From positions 1 to 64,000 of the forward strand of contig NZ_JACSNP010000006.1 of NCBI RefSeq assembly GCF_016900045.1: 64,000 nucleotides of DNA, given 5' to 3'. The notes beneath the pieces were generated by a model that saw only the letters and a list, made by a program, of their open reading frames with translations, was not told the DNA's origin and made no database searches. The stretch is from Fusobacterium mortiferum. Lineage in GTDB: Bacteria > Fusobacteriota > Fusobacteriia > Fusobacteriales > Fusobacteriaceae. Shown in pieces: positions 25,543 to 32,423 of this stretch; positions within the stretch are counted from its first letter, which is position 1; each line of letters begins with the position of its first letter. Position numbers and translations under genes: made by a program.

Positions 25543-27489
25543 ATGAAAAATCTCATAATTATTGGATTTATCGCAGCATTAGCTGGACTCTATTTCACTA
25601 ATGAAAAGAGAGAGAAAAAAGAAGTAGTAAAAAATGAGATTATTAAACCACTTGAGAAGGAGAGTAAAGTGTTAAAAAGAAGTGAGATTGATAATAAATA
25701 TAAATGGAATATGAATGATTTCTATTCAGATTGGTTAGAGTGGGATAGAGAACTAGAGGAACTAAAAGCAATGATGAAAGAGATTCCTCAATACAAAGGA
25801 AAGATAAAAGAGGACTCTAAGAAGTTTATAGAGCTTATTCAATTAGAAGAAAAAATGGGAAGGTTATTAGATAAACTATACGTATATGTATATATGTTAA
25901 AAGATTTAGATTCTAAAGATGAAACATCTTCAGTAAAACTTCAAGAGATTCAATCGGTTTATACAGAGTATTCTGTAAGTGCGGCTTGGATAACACCAGA
26001 GATATTAGAAATTCCACAAGCTACTATGGAAAAATGGATAGAGGAAAATCCAAAATTAAAAGATCAAAGATTTGGACTTATGGAGATATATAGATTACAA
26101 GGACATGTATTAGATGAAGGAAAGGAGAAACTTCTATCTTATTATGGACAATATATGGGAGCTCCACATGATATATATGCTGAACTATCTATTTCAGATA
26201 TGAAATGGAATGAGGTAAAATTATCTGATGGTTATGAGGGACCTGTAACAAATGGTGTTTATTCAAAGGTTTTAGCTACTAATAGAAATCAAGAGGATAG
26301 AAAGAAAGCTTTTGAAGCTTTATATGGAGCTTTTAATAATAACAAAAATACTTATGGTGCTATCTATAGAGCACTACTTCAAAGAGATGTAGCTTCAGCT
26401 AAAGGAAGAAACTATAGTTCAAGCTTAGAAAAAGCTCTTGAACCTAAAAATGTACCAACAGAGGTATATACTACTTTACTAAAATCGGCAATAGATAATA
26501 ATGCCCCTCTACAAAGATACGTTAATTTAAGAAAGAAAGCCTTAGGACTGAAAGAGTATCACTACTATGACAACAGTATAAATATAGTTGAATATGATAA
26601 AAATTTTGATTATGATGTAGCTAAGGAGATGGTATATAATTCAGTAGCTCCATTGGGAGAAGATTACTCTAAAAAGATGAATACAGCTATAAGTGAAGGA
26701 TGGATAGATGTATTTGAAACTGAAAATAAAAGAAGTGGAGCTTACTCTATAGGAGTGTATGATGTACATCCATATATGTTATTGAACTATCAATCTACTT
26801 TAGATGATGTATTTACATTGGCGCATGAATTAGGACATACTTTACATACTATGCTTTCTAATGAAAATCAACCATATGCTACACACAATTATACAATATT
26901 TGTAGCTGAAGTGGCATCTACATTCAATGAGAGATTACTTCTTGATTATATGATAAAAAATTCAAATGATCCTATTGAAAAAATAGCATTGATAGAGCAA
27001 GCTTTAGGGAATATAGTAGGAACTTTCTATATTCAAACTCTATTTGCAAACTATGAGTATCAAGCTCATAAATTGATAGAGGAAGGAAAAGCAGTTACTC
27101 CAGATGTACTTAGTGGAATAATGGATAATCTATTTAAAGAGTATTTTGGAGATACAATAACTATGGACGAGTTACAAAAAATAATATGGGCAAGAATTCC
27201 ACATTTCTTTAACTCACCTTACTATGTATATCAGTATGCTACTAGCTTTGCTTCATCAGCAAATCTATATGATAGAATAACTAATGAAAAATATTCAGTT
27301 GAGGAGAGAGAAAGTGCTAAGGAAGCATATTTAACGCTTTTAAAATCTGGTGGAAATGACCACCCAATGTCTCAATTAAAAAAAGCAGGTGTTGATTTAG
27401 AGAAAGAGGAAAGCTTCCATGCTGTAGCAGTTGAATTTGATAGACTTCTGAATATACTAGAGGAAGAACTAAATAAATTAGAGAAATAG
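25543..27489 (+). CDS. pepF: Membrane-anchored oligoendopeptidase F (M3 family)
   Basis: Zinc oligopeptidase. The active site is intact: HELGH (His428, Glu429, His432) with the third ligand Glu456 in VAEVAST. The M3B layout and the C-terminal block PHFFNSPYYVYQYATSFASS are typical. Unusually, 648 residues include an N-terminal hydrophobic segment (about 3-19, NLIIIGFIAALAGLYF) followed by a charged linker, absent from ordinary cytosolic PepF of about 600 residues. No lipobox is seen. It probably sits on the outer face of the inner membrane and trims imported peptides (inference). A strong terminator follows. Confidence 0.93.
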   Translation: MKNLIIIGFIAALAGLYFTNEKREKKEVVKNEIIKPLEKESKVLKRSEIDNKYKWNMNDFYSDWLEWDRELEELKAMMKEIPQYKGKIKEDSKKFIELIQLEEKMGRLLDKLYVYVYMLKDLDSKDETSSVKLQEIQSVYTEYSVSAAWITPEILEIPQATMEKWIEENPKLKDQRFGLMEIYRLQGHVLDEGKEKLLSYYGQYMGAPHDIYAELSISDMKWNEVKLSDGYEGPVTNGVYSKVLATNRNQEDRKKAFEALYGAFNNNKNTYGAIYRALLQRDVASAKGRNYSSSLEKALEPKNVPTEVYTTLLKSAIDNNAPLQRYVNLRKKALGLKEYHYYDNSINIVEYDKNFDYDVAKEMVYNSVAPLGEDYSKKMNTAISEGWIDVFETENKRSGAYSIGVYDVHPYMLLNYQSTLDDVFTLAHELGHTLHTMLSNENQPYATHNYTIFVAEVASTFNERLLLDYMIKNSNDPIEKIALIEQALGNIVGTFYIQTLFANYEYQAHKLIEEGKAVTPDVLSGIMDNLFKEYFGDTITMDELQKIIWARIPHFFNSPYYVYQYATSFASSANLYDRITNEKYSVEERESAKEAYLTLLKSGGNDHPMSQLKKAGVDLEKEESFHAVAVEFDRLLNILEEELNKLEK

Positions 27490-27499
27490 ATATAATTAG

Positions 27500-27537
27500 A
27501 GGTTGTTGTAACTATAATTTACAGCAACTTCTTTTTT
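27500..27537 (+). terminator. Terminator after pepF
   Basis: 12-bp stem (27500-27511 with 27519-27530, two wobble pairs) followed by CTTTTTTT. It belongs to the recurrent GTTGTTG-type terminators of this window. Confidence 0.85.
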
Positions 27538-27572
27538 TATATAAACTATCTTTTATTTCTAAATATCCTATG

Positions 27573-27579
27573 ATATAAT
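27573..27579 (+). promoter_or_regulatory. Extended -10 upstream of the ThrE-type exporter
   Basis: TGA followed by TATAAT (27574-27579) about 33 nt before the start codon; no clear -35 hexamer. Confidence 0.45.
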
Positions 27580-27611
27580 CAATTGGATAAATTATTAAAG
27601 AGGAGTTAACT

Positions 27612-28379
27612 ATGGAAAAACAATTTGAGTATAGGGTATTAAACCTTGCTGGTGATGTGGGAGAAGCCCTTTTAGAGAGTGGTTCAGAAGTATATAGAGT
27701 AGAGAATAGTGTGTGTACGGTGGCAGAGTATTTTGGATTTTATCCTCAATGTTTTGCTACTCTTACTTGTATAATTATAACATTAGAGAATTCTAATGGG
27801 GAGATAATATCTTTAGTAAGAAGAGTAAAATCAAGAAGTACTAATTTAGATAAGGTATATAAGGTTTTCTCTTTAATTAAAAATATTGAGAATTATGATG
27901 TAGAAATTTTAGAAGAAAAATTACAAGAGATACGAAGAGAAGCACCGTACTCCTTTATATTAAATACTGCTGGGAATTGTATAGGAGCCTCTTTTTTCTC
28001 AATACTTTTTCTTGGAAATATGAATGATTTTATAGCTTCTTTTTTATCTGGATTGGTTGTAGCAATTTTTTCAAAAATATCAGATAAATTAAACTTAGGA
28101 ACTTTTTTTACTAATTTATTATGTGGATTTATGGCAACAGTAGCAGCTTATTTTTTTTACCATACAGGTTTTACCTCGGATGCTTCGATTACAATTATCT
28201 CAACTTTGATGATATTGGTTCCAGGGGTGGCTTTTATTAACTCTATGAGAGATATATTTGCCGGAGATTTGGTTACAGGAATGTCAAGATTAATGGAAGT
28301 AGTAATGATAGGAACCTCTATTGCAGTTGGTTCAGGAGTAGCACTTAATATTTTCTTAAAATTAGGAGGAACAATATGA
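27612..28379 (+). CDS. Threonine/serine exporter family protein, N-terminal part (ThrE domain)
   Basis: Large subunit of a split ThrE-like amino acid exporter. The first 120 residues form the cytoplasmic domain with LAGDVGEALLESGSEVYRVENSV; about five membrane helices follow, with the conserved LMILVPGVAFINSMRDIFAGDLVTG segment. The 255 residues match the DUF1212 half of ThrE. Its stop overlaps the start of the small subunit by 4 nt (ATGA). Threonine or serine export is the family role; the true substrate is unproven. Confidence 0.88.
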   Translation: MEKQFEYRVLNLAGDVGEALLESGSEVYRVENSVCTVAEYFGFYPQCFATLTCIIITLENSNGEIISLVRRVKSRSTNLDKVYKVFSLIKNIENYDVEILEEKLQEIRREAPYSFILNTAGNCIGASFFSILFLGNMNDFIASFLSGLVVAIFSKISDKLNLGTFFTNLLCGFMATVAAYFFYHTGFTSDASITIISTLMILVPGVAFINSMRDIFAGDLVTGMSRLMEVVMIGTSIAVGSGVALNIFLKLGGTI

Positions 28380-28828
28380 TAGATATCTATTTTAGTAATT
28401 GGATAGTACAGATAGTTGCATCAATAATAACTACTATTGGTTTTGGAATAATGTTTAATATTAGAAATAGAAATCTATTTCATACGGGAATAGCAGGAGG
28501 AATAAGTTGGGCTGTATACCTTTTAGGAAAAAATTATGGATTGACAGATGGACCAAATTATTTTTTAGCTACTCTATGTTTATCAATGTATTCGGAGATA
28601 GTAGCAAGAAAATTGAAAACTCCAGTTACAACTATACTAATAGCGGCTCTTATTCCCCTTGCACCAGGAGGAGGAATATATTATATGATGTATAACCTTA
28701 TAAATAAGAATTATCCATTAGCACTAGAAAAGGGAATAAGTACATTTATTATAGCGGGAGCTATGGCTGTTGGAATATTTACTGCAACTAATATTATGAG
28801 AATTTTTAAAGAGAATACAAGAAAATAA
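28376..28828 (+). CDS. Threonine/serine exporter family protein, C-terminal part (ThrE_2 domain)
   Basis: Small subunit of the split ThrE-type exporter. The 150 residues contain four to five membrane helices and the ThrE_2/DUF3815 pattern with PLAPGGGIYYMMYNL near residue 100. ATG overlaps the preceding stop, so the pair is translationally coupled and probably forms one complex. The gene ends at a converging terminator shared with asnA. Confidence 0.88.
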   Translation: MIDIYFSNWIVQIVASIITTIGFGIMFNIRNRNLFHTGIAGGISWAVYLLGKNYGLTDGPNYFLATLCLSMYSEIVARKLKTPVTTILIAALIPLAPGGGIYYMMYNLINKNYPLALEKGISTFIIAGAMAVGIFTATNIMRIFKENTRK

Positions 28829-28854
28829 GTAATCATTCAGGTATATTTTGATTT

Positions 28855-28884
28855 AAAAAAAACTGCTCAGCTATGCTGAGCAGT
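28855..28884 (-). terminator. Terminator of asnA
   Basis: Perfect 10-bp stem ACTGCTCAGC / GCTGAGCAGT (28862-28871, 28875-28884) with a 3-nt loop. On the minus strand it is followed by a run of eight T, so it ends asnA transcription. Confidence 0.9.
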
Positions 28885-28897
28885 CATTTAGAAATTC

Positions 28898-29893
28898 TTA
28901 TAGGAAATGAGCTCCAATTTTAGCAAATTTTTCAACCATTTCTTCTGGCCAAATAGAAGCTTGCACTTCTCCAATATGAAGTTTTTCAAGGAAGAACATA
29001 CAGATTCTAGATTGTCCAATTCCTCCTCCAACTGTATATGGAAGCTCTTTAGCTAAAAGTGATTTATGGAAAGGAAGTTCTTTTCTCTCCTCTTTACCAT
29101 CAAGTTTTAATTGAAGTTGTAAGCTCTCTTCACTTACTCTAATTCCCATAGATGAAAGTTCAAATCCTTGTTCTAGTACAGGGTTCCATACTAATATATC
29201 TCCGTTTAATTCCCAGTCATCATAGTCTGGAGCTCTTCCATCATGTTTTTTACCTGATCTTAAAGTTTTACCAATTTGAGAAATAAATACTGCCTTGTGC
29301 ACTCTACAGATCTCATTTTCTCTTTGCTTTGCTGTAAGTTCAGGATAAGCATCTTCTAACTCTTGAGAAGTTATGAAGAAAATATCTTCTGGTAGCTTTG
29401 TTGTAAATACAGGATATTCTCTATTGATGAATTCCTCTGTTTTTCTAAGTGCTTTATAGATATCTTTAACAATAGCTTTAAGAGTTTCAGTTGTTCTCTC
29501 TTCTTTATTTATAATAAGCTCCCAGTCCCATTGGTCAACATACATAGAGTGAATATTATCTAAATCCTCATCTCTTCTAATTGCATTCATATCTGTATAA
29601 AGTCCAGTATGTACAGGGAATTTATATCTTTTAAGAGCCATTCTTTTCCATTTTGCTAATGAATGTATAATTTGATACTCTTCATCTCTATCCCAGTGAG
29701 TATCGAAGTTAACAGGTCTCTCAATTCCACTTAAATCGTCATTTAGCCCAGAAGATTTTCTTACATAAAGTGGTGCAGATACCCTAGTTAAATTTAATTC
29801 ATAAGCTAAAGCTCTTTCAAAAAAATCTTTAACTTTTTTTATGGCTACCTCTGTTTCAAATAGATCCAATTTACACTCATAAGTTTTTGTCAT
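28898..29893 (-). CDS. asnA: Aspartate--ammonia ligase (asparagine synthetase A)
   Basis: Makes asparagine from aspartate, ammonia and ATP; class II aaRS-like fold. The 331 residues from ATG 29891-29893 match E. coli AsnA in length (330). Visible family blocks are RVSAPLYVRKSSGLNDDLSGIERPV near the N-terminus, LYTDMNAIRRDE and the C-terminal GGGIGQSRICMFFLEKLHIGEVQASIWPEE. That ATG is chosen because AAGGAG lies 8 nt upstream. Upstream is a leader with a peptide of six consecutive Asn codons and a terminator, so expression is predicted to rise when charged tRNA-Asn is scarce. Confidence 0.96.
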   Translation of the reverse strand: MTKTYECKLDLFETEVAIKKVKDFFERALAYELNLTRVSAPLYVRKSSGLNDDLSGIERPVNFDTHWDRDEEYQIIHSLAKWKRMALKRYKFPVHTGLYTDMNAIRRDEDLDNIHSMYVDQWDWELIINKEERTTETLKAIVKDIYKALRKTEEFINREYPVFTTKLPEDIFFITSQELEDAYPELTAKQRENEICRVHKAVFISQIGKTLRSGKKHDGRAPDYDDWELNGDILVWNPVLEQGFELSSMGIRVSEESLQLQLKLDGKEERKELPFHKSLLAKELPYTVGGGIGQSRICMFFLEKLHIGEVQASIWPEEMVEKFAKIGAHFL

Positions 29894-29925
29894 ATATATC
29901 ACTCCTTAACAGTTATTTATTAAAT

Positions 29926-29956
29926 AAAAAAGCCATTCGGTGTACCCGAATGGCTT
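29926..29956 (-). terminator. asnA leader terminator (attenuator)
   Basis: On the minus strand, AAGCCATTCGG (29946-29956), a 5-nt loop and CCGAATGGCTT (29930-29940) form a perfect 11-bp hairpin followed by a T run. It lies between the leader peptide and asnA. Its ascending arm and loop also form TCGGGTACA (29941-29949), complementary to the upstream segment TGTACCCGA (29967-29975), so terminator and antiterminator exclude each other. Confidence 0.9.
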
Positions 29957-30042
29957 ATAAACAAGGTCGGGTACAAATCAGTTAAACTCGAAAAAGATTT
30001 GTACCACAAGTAGAAAAACATATACTACTTAAAGTCCAAACC
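29941..30042 (-). promoter_or_regulatory. Alternative hairpins of the asnA attenuator
   Basis: Four pairing segments precede the terminator's closing arm. Segment 1 (GGTTTGGAC 30034-30042 plus AAGTAG 30025-30030) can pair with segment 2 (CTACTT 30008-30013 plus GTACAAATC 29996-30004). Segment 2 GTACAAATC can instead pair perfectly with segment 3 GATTTGTAC (29971-29979). Segment 3 can instead pair through TGTACCCGA (29967-29975) with segment 4 TCGGGTACA (29941-29949), which destroys the terminator. A ribosome waiting at the Asn run leaves 1 free: 1:2 and 3:4 form, read-through. A ribosome at the stop covers 1: 2:3 forms and the terminator folds. Pairings are seen; the mechanism is inferred. 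Confidence 0.75.
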
Positions 30043-30103
30043 TCGACATATTATTATTGTTATTATTAAATTGTGCAGTCAAACCAAAAATGTGAAATCT
30101 CAT
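30029..30103 (-). CDS. asnA leader peptide with six consecutive Asn codons
   Basis: A 24-codon frame begins with ATG at 30101-30103, preceded by GGAGG with 5-nt spacing, and stops at TAA 30029-30031. Its C-terminal half reads QFNNNNNNMSRFGL: codons 13-18 (30050-30067) are AAT AAT AAC AAT AAT AAT. It lies between a good promoter and a terminator upstream of asparagine synthetase, the classic arrangement of a translation-sensing attenuator. The peptide itself needs no function. The stop codon overlaps RNA segment 1 of the alternative hairpins. It is too short for ordinary gene callers. Confidence 0.88.
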   Translation of the reverse strand: MRFHIFGLTAQFNNNNNNMSRFGL

Positions 30104-30137
30104 ATCTGCCTCCATAAAATTTAAAATCTATGTGTTA

Positions 30138-30166
30138 AGGATACACCTTTTTAATAAAAAAGTCAA
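30138..30166 (-). promoter_or_regulatory. Promoter of the asnA leader transcript
   Basis: Minus-strand TTGACT (30161-30166), 17-bp spacer and TATCCT (30138-30143). Transcription should begin near 30131, about 28 nt before the leader peptide ATG. Confidence 0.75.
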
Positions 30167-30202
30167 CACTTTTTTGAAAAAATATTTTTAATTTTATAAA
30201 AG

Positions 30203-30248
30203 AAAAAAAGAAGTTATAAAAATATAGTACATAATCTTATAACTTCTT
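30203..30248 (-). terminator. Terminator of metK
   Basis: Perfect 12-bp stem (AAGAAGTTATAA 30208-30219 and complement 30237-30248) immediately after the metK stop, with a T tract on the minus strand. It separates metK from the asnA promoter. Confidence 0.85.
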
Positions 30249-30257
30249 TAAAATATA

Positions 30258-31412
30258 TTATTTATTTAATGCAGCTTTTAATTCTTCAACTTTATTTGTT
30301 TTTTCCCAAGGAATATCTAAATCAGTTCTTCCAATATGTCCAAATGCTGCTAAATCTTGATATTTGAATTTTCCACTTCTTAATTCTAGTGATCTTTCTA
30401 TTCCTCTAGGTGTTAAATCAAATACCTTTTTAACTGCTTCAGCAAGTTCTATCTCACTTACTTTTCCTGTTCCAAATGTATCTACTTTTACAGATGTTGG
30501 CTCTACTACTCCTATTGCATATGATAGTTGAACTTCACATTTATATGCTAAATCTGCCGCTACTATATTTTTTGCTACCCATCTTGCTGCATAAGCTGCT
30601 GATCTATCCACTTTTGAAGGGTCTTTTCCTGAGAAAGCTCCTCCACCATGTCTAAAGTATCCACCATAAGTATCTACTATTATCTTTCTTCCTGTAAGTC
30701 CAGTATCTCCGTGAGGTCCTCCTATAACAAATCTTCCTGTTGGGTTGATATGATATTTTTTTACATCAGCTGGATTTAAGTTATATGCTTCTAATACTGG
30801 TTTTATTACTCTTTCTTTTACGTCAGCTTTTATTTGTTCTTGTGTTACATCTGGATTGTGTTGTACTGATAATACTATTGTATCAACGTGATCTATTTTT
30901 CCATTCTCATCATAAGCTAATGTTACTTGAGCTTTAGCATCAGGTCTAGCCCAAGCTAACTCTTTACTTCTAGTCATTTTAGTAAGTTTTACAAGGATCT
31001 CTCTAGCTAGTACTAGTGCAAGAGGCATAAGTTCAGGAGTTTCTTTAACAGCTCCACCAAACATTATTCCTTGGTCTCCAGCTCCACCAACATCTACTCC
31101 CATAGCGATATCAGGTGATTGAGCATGTATAGCATTTAATACTCCACAGTTAGAGTCAAATCCCATACCTTCTCTATATCCAATTTCATCAATTTTTCTT
31201 CTAACGATATCTTGGATATCAATGTAAGTAGAAGTAGTAATCTCTCCTCCAACGATAACTTGTCCAGTAGTACAGAAAACTTCACAAGCTACTCTAGAGT
31301 TAGGGTCATCAGCAAGACAAGCATCTAATACAGCATCAGATATTTGGTCAGATACTTTATCAGGATGTCCAGGTGATACGAATTCAGATGTAAAATAAGT
31401 TAAATTTTTCAT
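30258..31412 (-). CDS. metK: S-adenosylmethionine synthetase
   Basis: Makes S-adenosylmethionine from methionine and ATP. The 384 residues contain the family signatures [17 protein letters not shown] near the N-terminus, [10 protein letters not shown] in the centre and [19 protein letters not shown] toward the C-terminus, with the three-domain layout and typical length. It is monocistronic and preceded by a SAM-I riboswitch with its own terminator, so its product represses its own transcription. Confidence 0.98.
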   Translation of the reverse strand: MKNLTYFTSEFVSPGHPDKVSDQISDAVLDACLADDPNSRVACEVFCTTGQVIVGGEITTSTYIDIQDIVRRKIDEIGYREGMGFDSNCGVLNAIHAQSPDIAMGVDVGGAGDQGIMFGGAVKETPELMPLALVLAREILVKLTKMTRSKELAWARPDAKAQVTLAYDENGKIDHVDTIVLSVQHNPDVTQEQIKADVKERVIKPVLEAYNLNPADVKKYHINPTGRFVIGGPHGDTGLTGRKIIVDTYGGYFRHGGGAFSGKDPSKVDRSAAYAARWVAKNIVAADLAYKCEVQLSYAIGVVEPTSVKVDTFGTGKVSEIELAEAVKKVFDLTPRGIERSLELRSGKFKYQDLAAFGHIGRTDLDIPWEKTNKVEELKAALNK

Positions 31413-31451
31413 TTGTTTATTATCCTCCTAAAATTTTAACAAAAATATTAA

Positions 31452-31483
31452 TAAAAAATCCCTTCACCTAGATAGATGAAGGG
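31452..31483 (-). terminator. Expression-platform terminator of the metK SAM riboswitch
   Basis: Minus-strand hairpin with CCCTTCATC and GGTGAAGGG arms followed by a T run. The CATCTATC stretch in its ascending arm is complementary to GATAGATG just after the aptamer, giving the antiterminator used when SAM is absent. Confidence 0.85.
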
Positions 31484-31512
31484 CTCATAAATCAAGTCCA
31501 AGTTTTCATCCA

Positions 31513-31594
31513 TCTATCAGGAGTTAGCACCACACTTTTGAAAAGCAGGTTGCTGAGATGTCATAGGGCCAGTCCCTCAATCTCTCTTGATGGT
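31513..31594 (-). ncRNA. SAM-I (S-box) riboswitch aptamer upstream of metK
   Basis: The minus strand shows the conserved S-box landmarks in order: ATCAAGAGAG at the 5' side of P1, GAGGGACTGGCCC with the downstream ATGA segment, CAGCAACCTG, GTGGTGCTAA and closing CTCCTGAT. The terminator hairpin follows about 30 nt later, then the metK RBS. SAM binding should stabilise the aptamer, release the terminator and lower metK transcription. Confidence 0.95.
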
Positions 31595-31616
31595 TAACAC
31601 TTTAAATTTCCATGAA

Positions 31617-31645
31617 ATTATATCATTTAATACTAAAAAAGTCAA
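31617..31645 (-). promoter_or_regulatory. Promoter of the metK riboswitch transcript
   Basis: Minus-strand TTGACT (31640-31645), 17-bp spacer and exact TATAAT (31617-31622), about 25 nt upstream of the aptamer. Confidence 0.8.
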
Positions 31646-31670
31646 TAATTTATTTCTTGAAATTAGTGTG

Positions 31671-31696
31671 AAAATAAGTTGACAAAAACTTATTTT
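31671..31696 (-). terminator. Terminator-like stem at the end of the acetate transporter gene
   Basis: Perfect 10-bp inverted repeat AAAATAAGTT / AACTTATTTT with a 6-nt loop overlapping the stop codon region. The T residues lie mostly within the stem, so efficiency is uncertain. Confidence 0.5.
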
Positions 31697-32310
31697 GCGT
31701 GATTTTTAAATATTCCAAGTGGTTTACCTAAAGGTAAAAACTCTCTACCAAATGTCTTATTTAAAACATTTGCTGCTGAGGCATAAAATGAAACTAAAGC
31801 TATTAATAACTCAGCTAGAGCAGCTAAAAAGTGAGTAAAGTGGTAAGCTATTCCAAAAGATGAAAGAGCTAGTCCAATAAATAGGAAATCAATTAGTATA
31901 AATATAACAAGTAGTGTCTTATTAGTTTCAACAGCTCCGATTGTCATATATAGAGTAAAGATTAAGTAACCTATAAATGCAAATCCAAAAGTTTTAGGAT
32001 CTGCAGCAGCTCTCATAGCTTCTCCAAATACACCAAGTTGAATCATCCAACTCATAGCCATTCCAAACCAGAAGAAAGCATATCCACCAAAAGCAGTTGT
32101 TCCAAATACATTTCCATGTTTAATATCGTTTAAACATGCGATTAATTGTACAAAAGCTCCTAAGAAAATTGCCCAAGGAATAACTAAAGATACACTACTA
32201 ACAATTCCAAATTTACTAGCTGAAGCTACTAAAGTAACAATAGCAAGTCCTAAAAGTCCTAGTGCAGAAGGATCTGCAACTTCAATTTTAACATGATTAT
32301 TTTGATTCAT
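31690..32310 (-). CDS. satP: Acetate uptake/efflux transporter (GPR1/FUN34/YaaH, SatP-like)
   Basis: Six-helix membrane channel for acetate and related monocarboxylates. The 206 residues start with the family pattern ADPSALGLLGLAIVTLV (the NPAPLGL-like motif) and contain six hydrophobic segments; the C-terminus is cytoplasmic. It lies just downstream of the citramalate lyase genes, but has its own promoter. As the methylaspartate pathway yields acetate, a role in acetate release or uptake fits (inference). Confidence 0.9.
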   Translation of the reverse strand: MNQNNHVKIEVADPSALGLLGLAIVTLVASASKFGIVSSVSLVIPWAIFLGAFVQLIACLNDIKHGNVFGTTAFGGYAFFWFGMAMSWMIQLGVFGEAMRAAADPKTFGFAFIGYLIFTLYMTIGAVETNKTLLVIFILIDFLFIGLALSSFGIAYHFTHFLAALAELLIALVSFYASAANVLNKTFGREFLPLGKPLGIFKNHAK

Positions 32311-32355
32311 TTTAATATTTCTCCTTTAAATCTATAAAAATTTTGTCCAAGAGAT

Positions 32356-32384
32356 ATTTTAAGATTATTTATAAATTTTGTCAA
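32356..32384 (-). promoter_or_regulatory. Promoter of the acetate transporter gene
   Basis: Minus-strand exact TTGACA (32379-32384), 17-bp spacer and TAAAAT (32356-32361). Confidence 0.75.
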
Positions 32385-32423
32385 TAGAAAAAATTTATAT
32401 TTTTTGAGAAATATTAAGAAAGA

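Noticed and set aside
30029-30103. T-box riboswitch upstream of asnA
   Set aside because: The leader contains GTGGTAC but not the conserved T-box bulge sequence or stem I elements; the Asn-rich frame and nested hairpins explain the region better.
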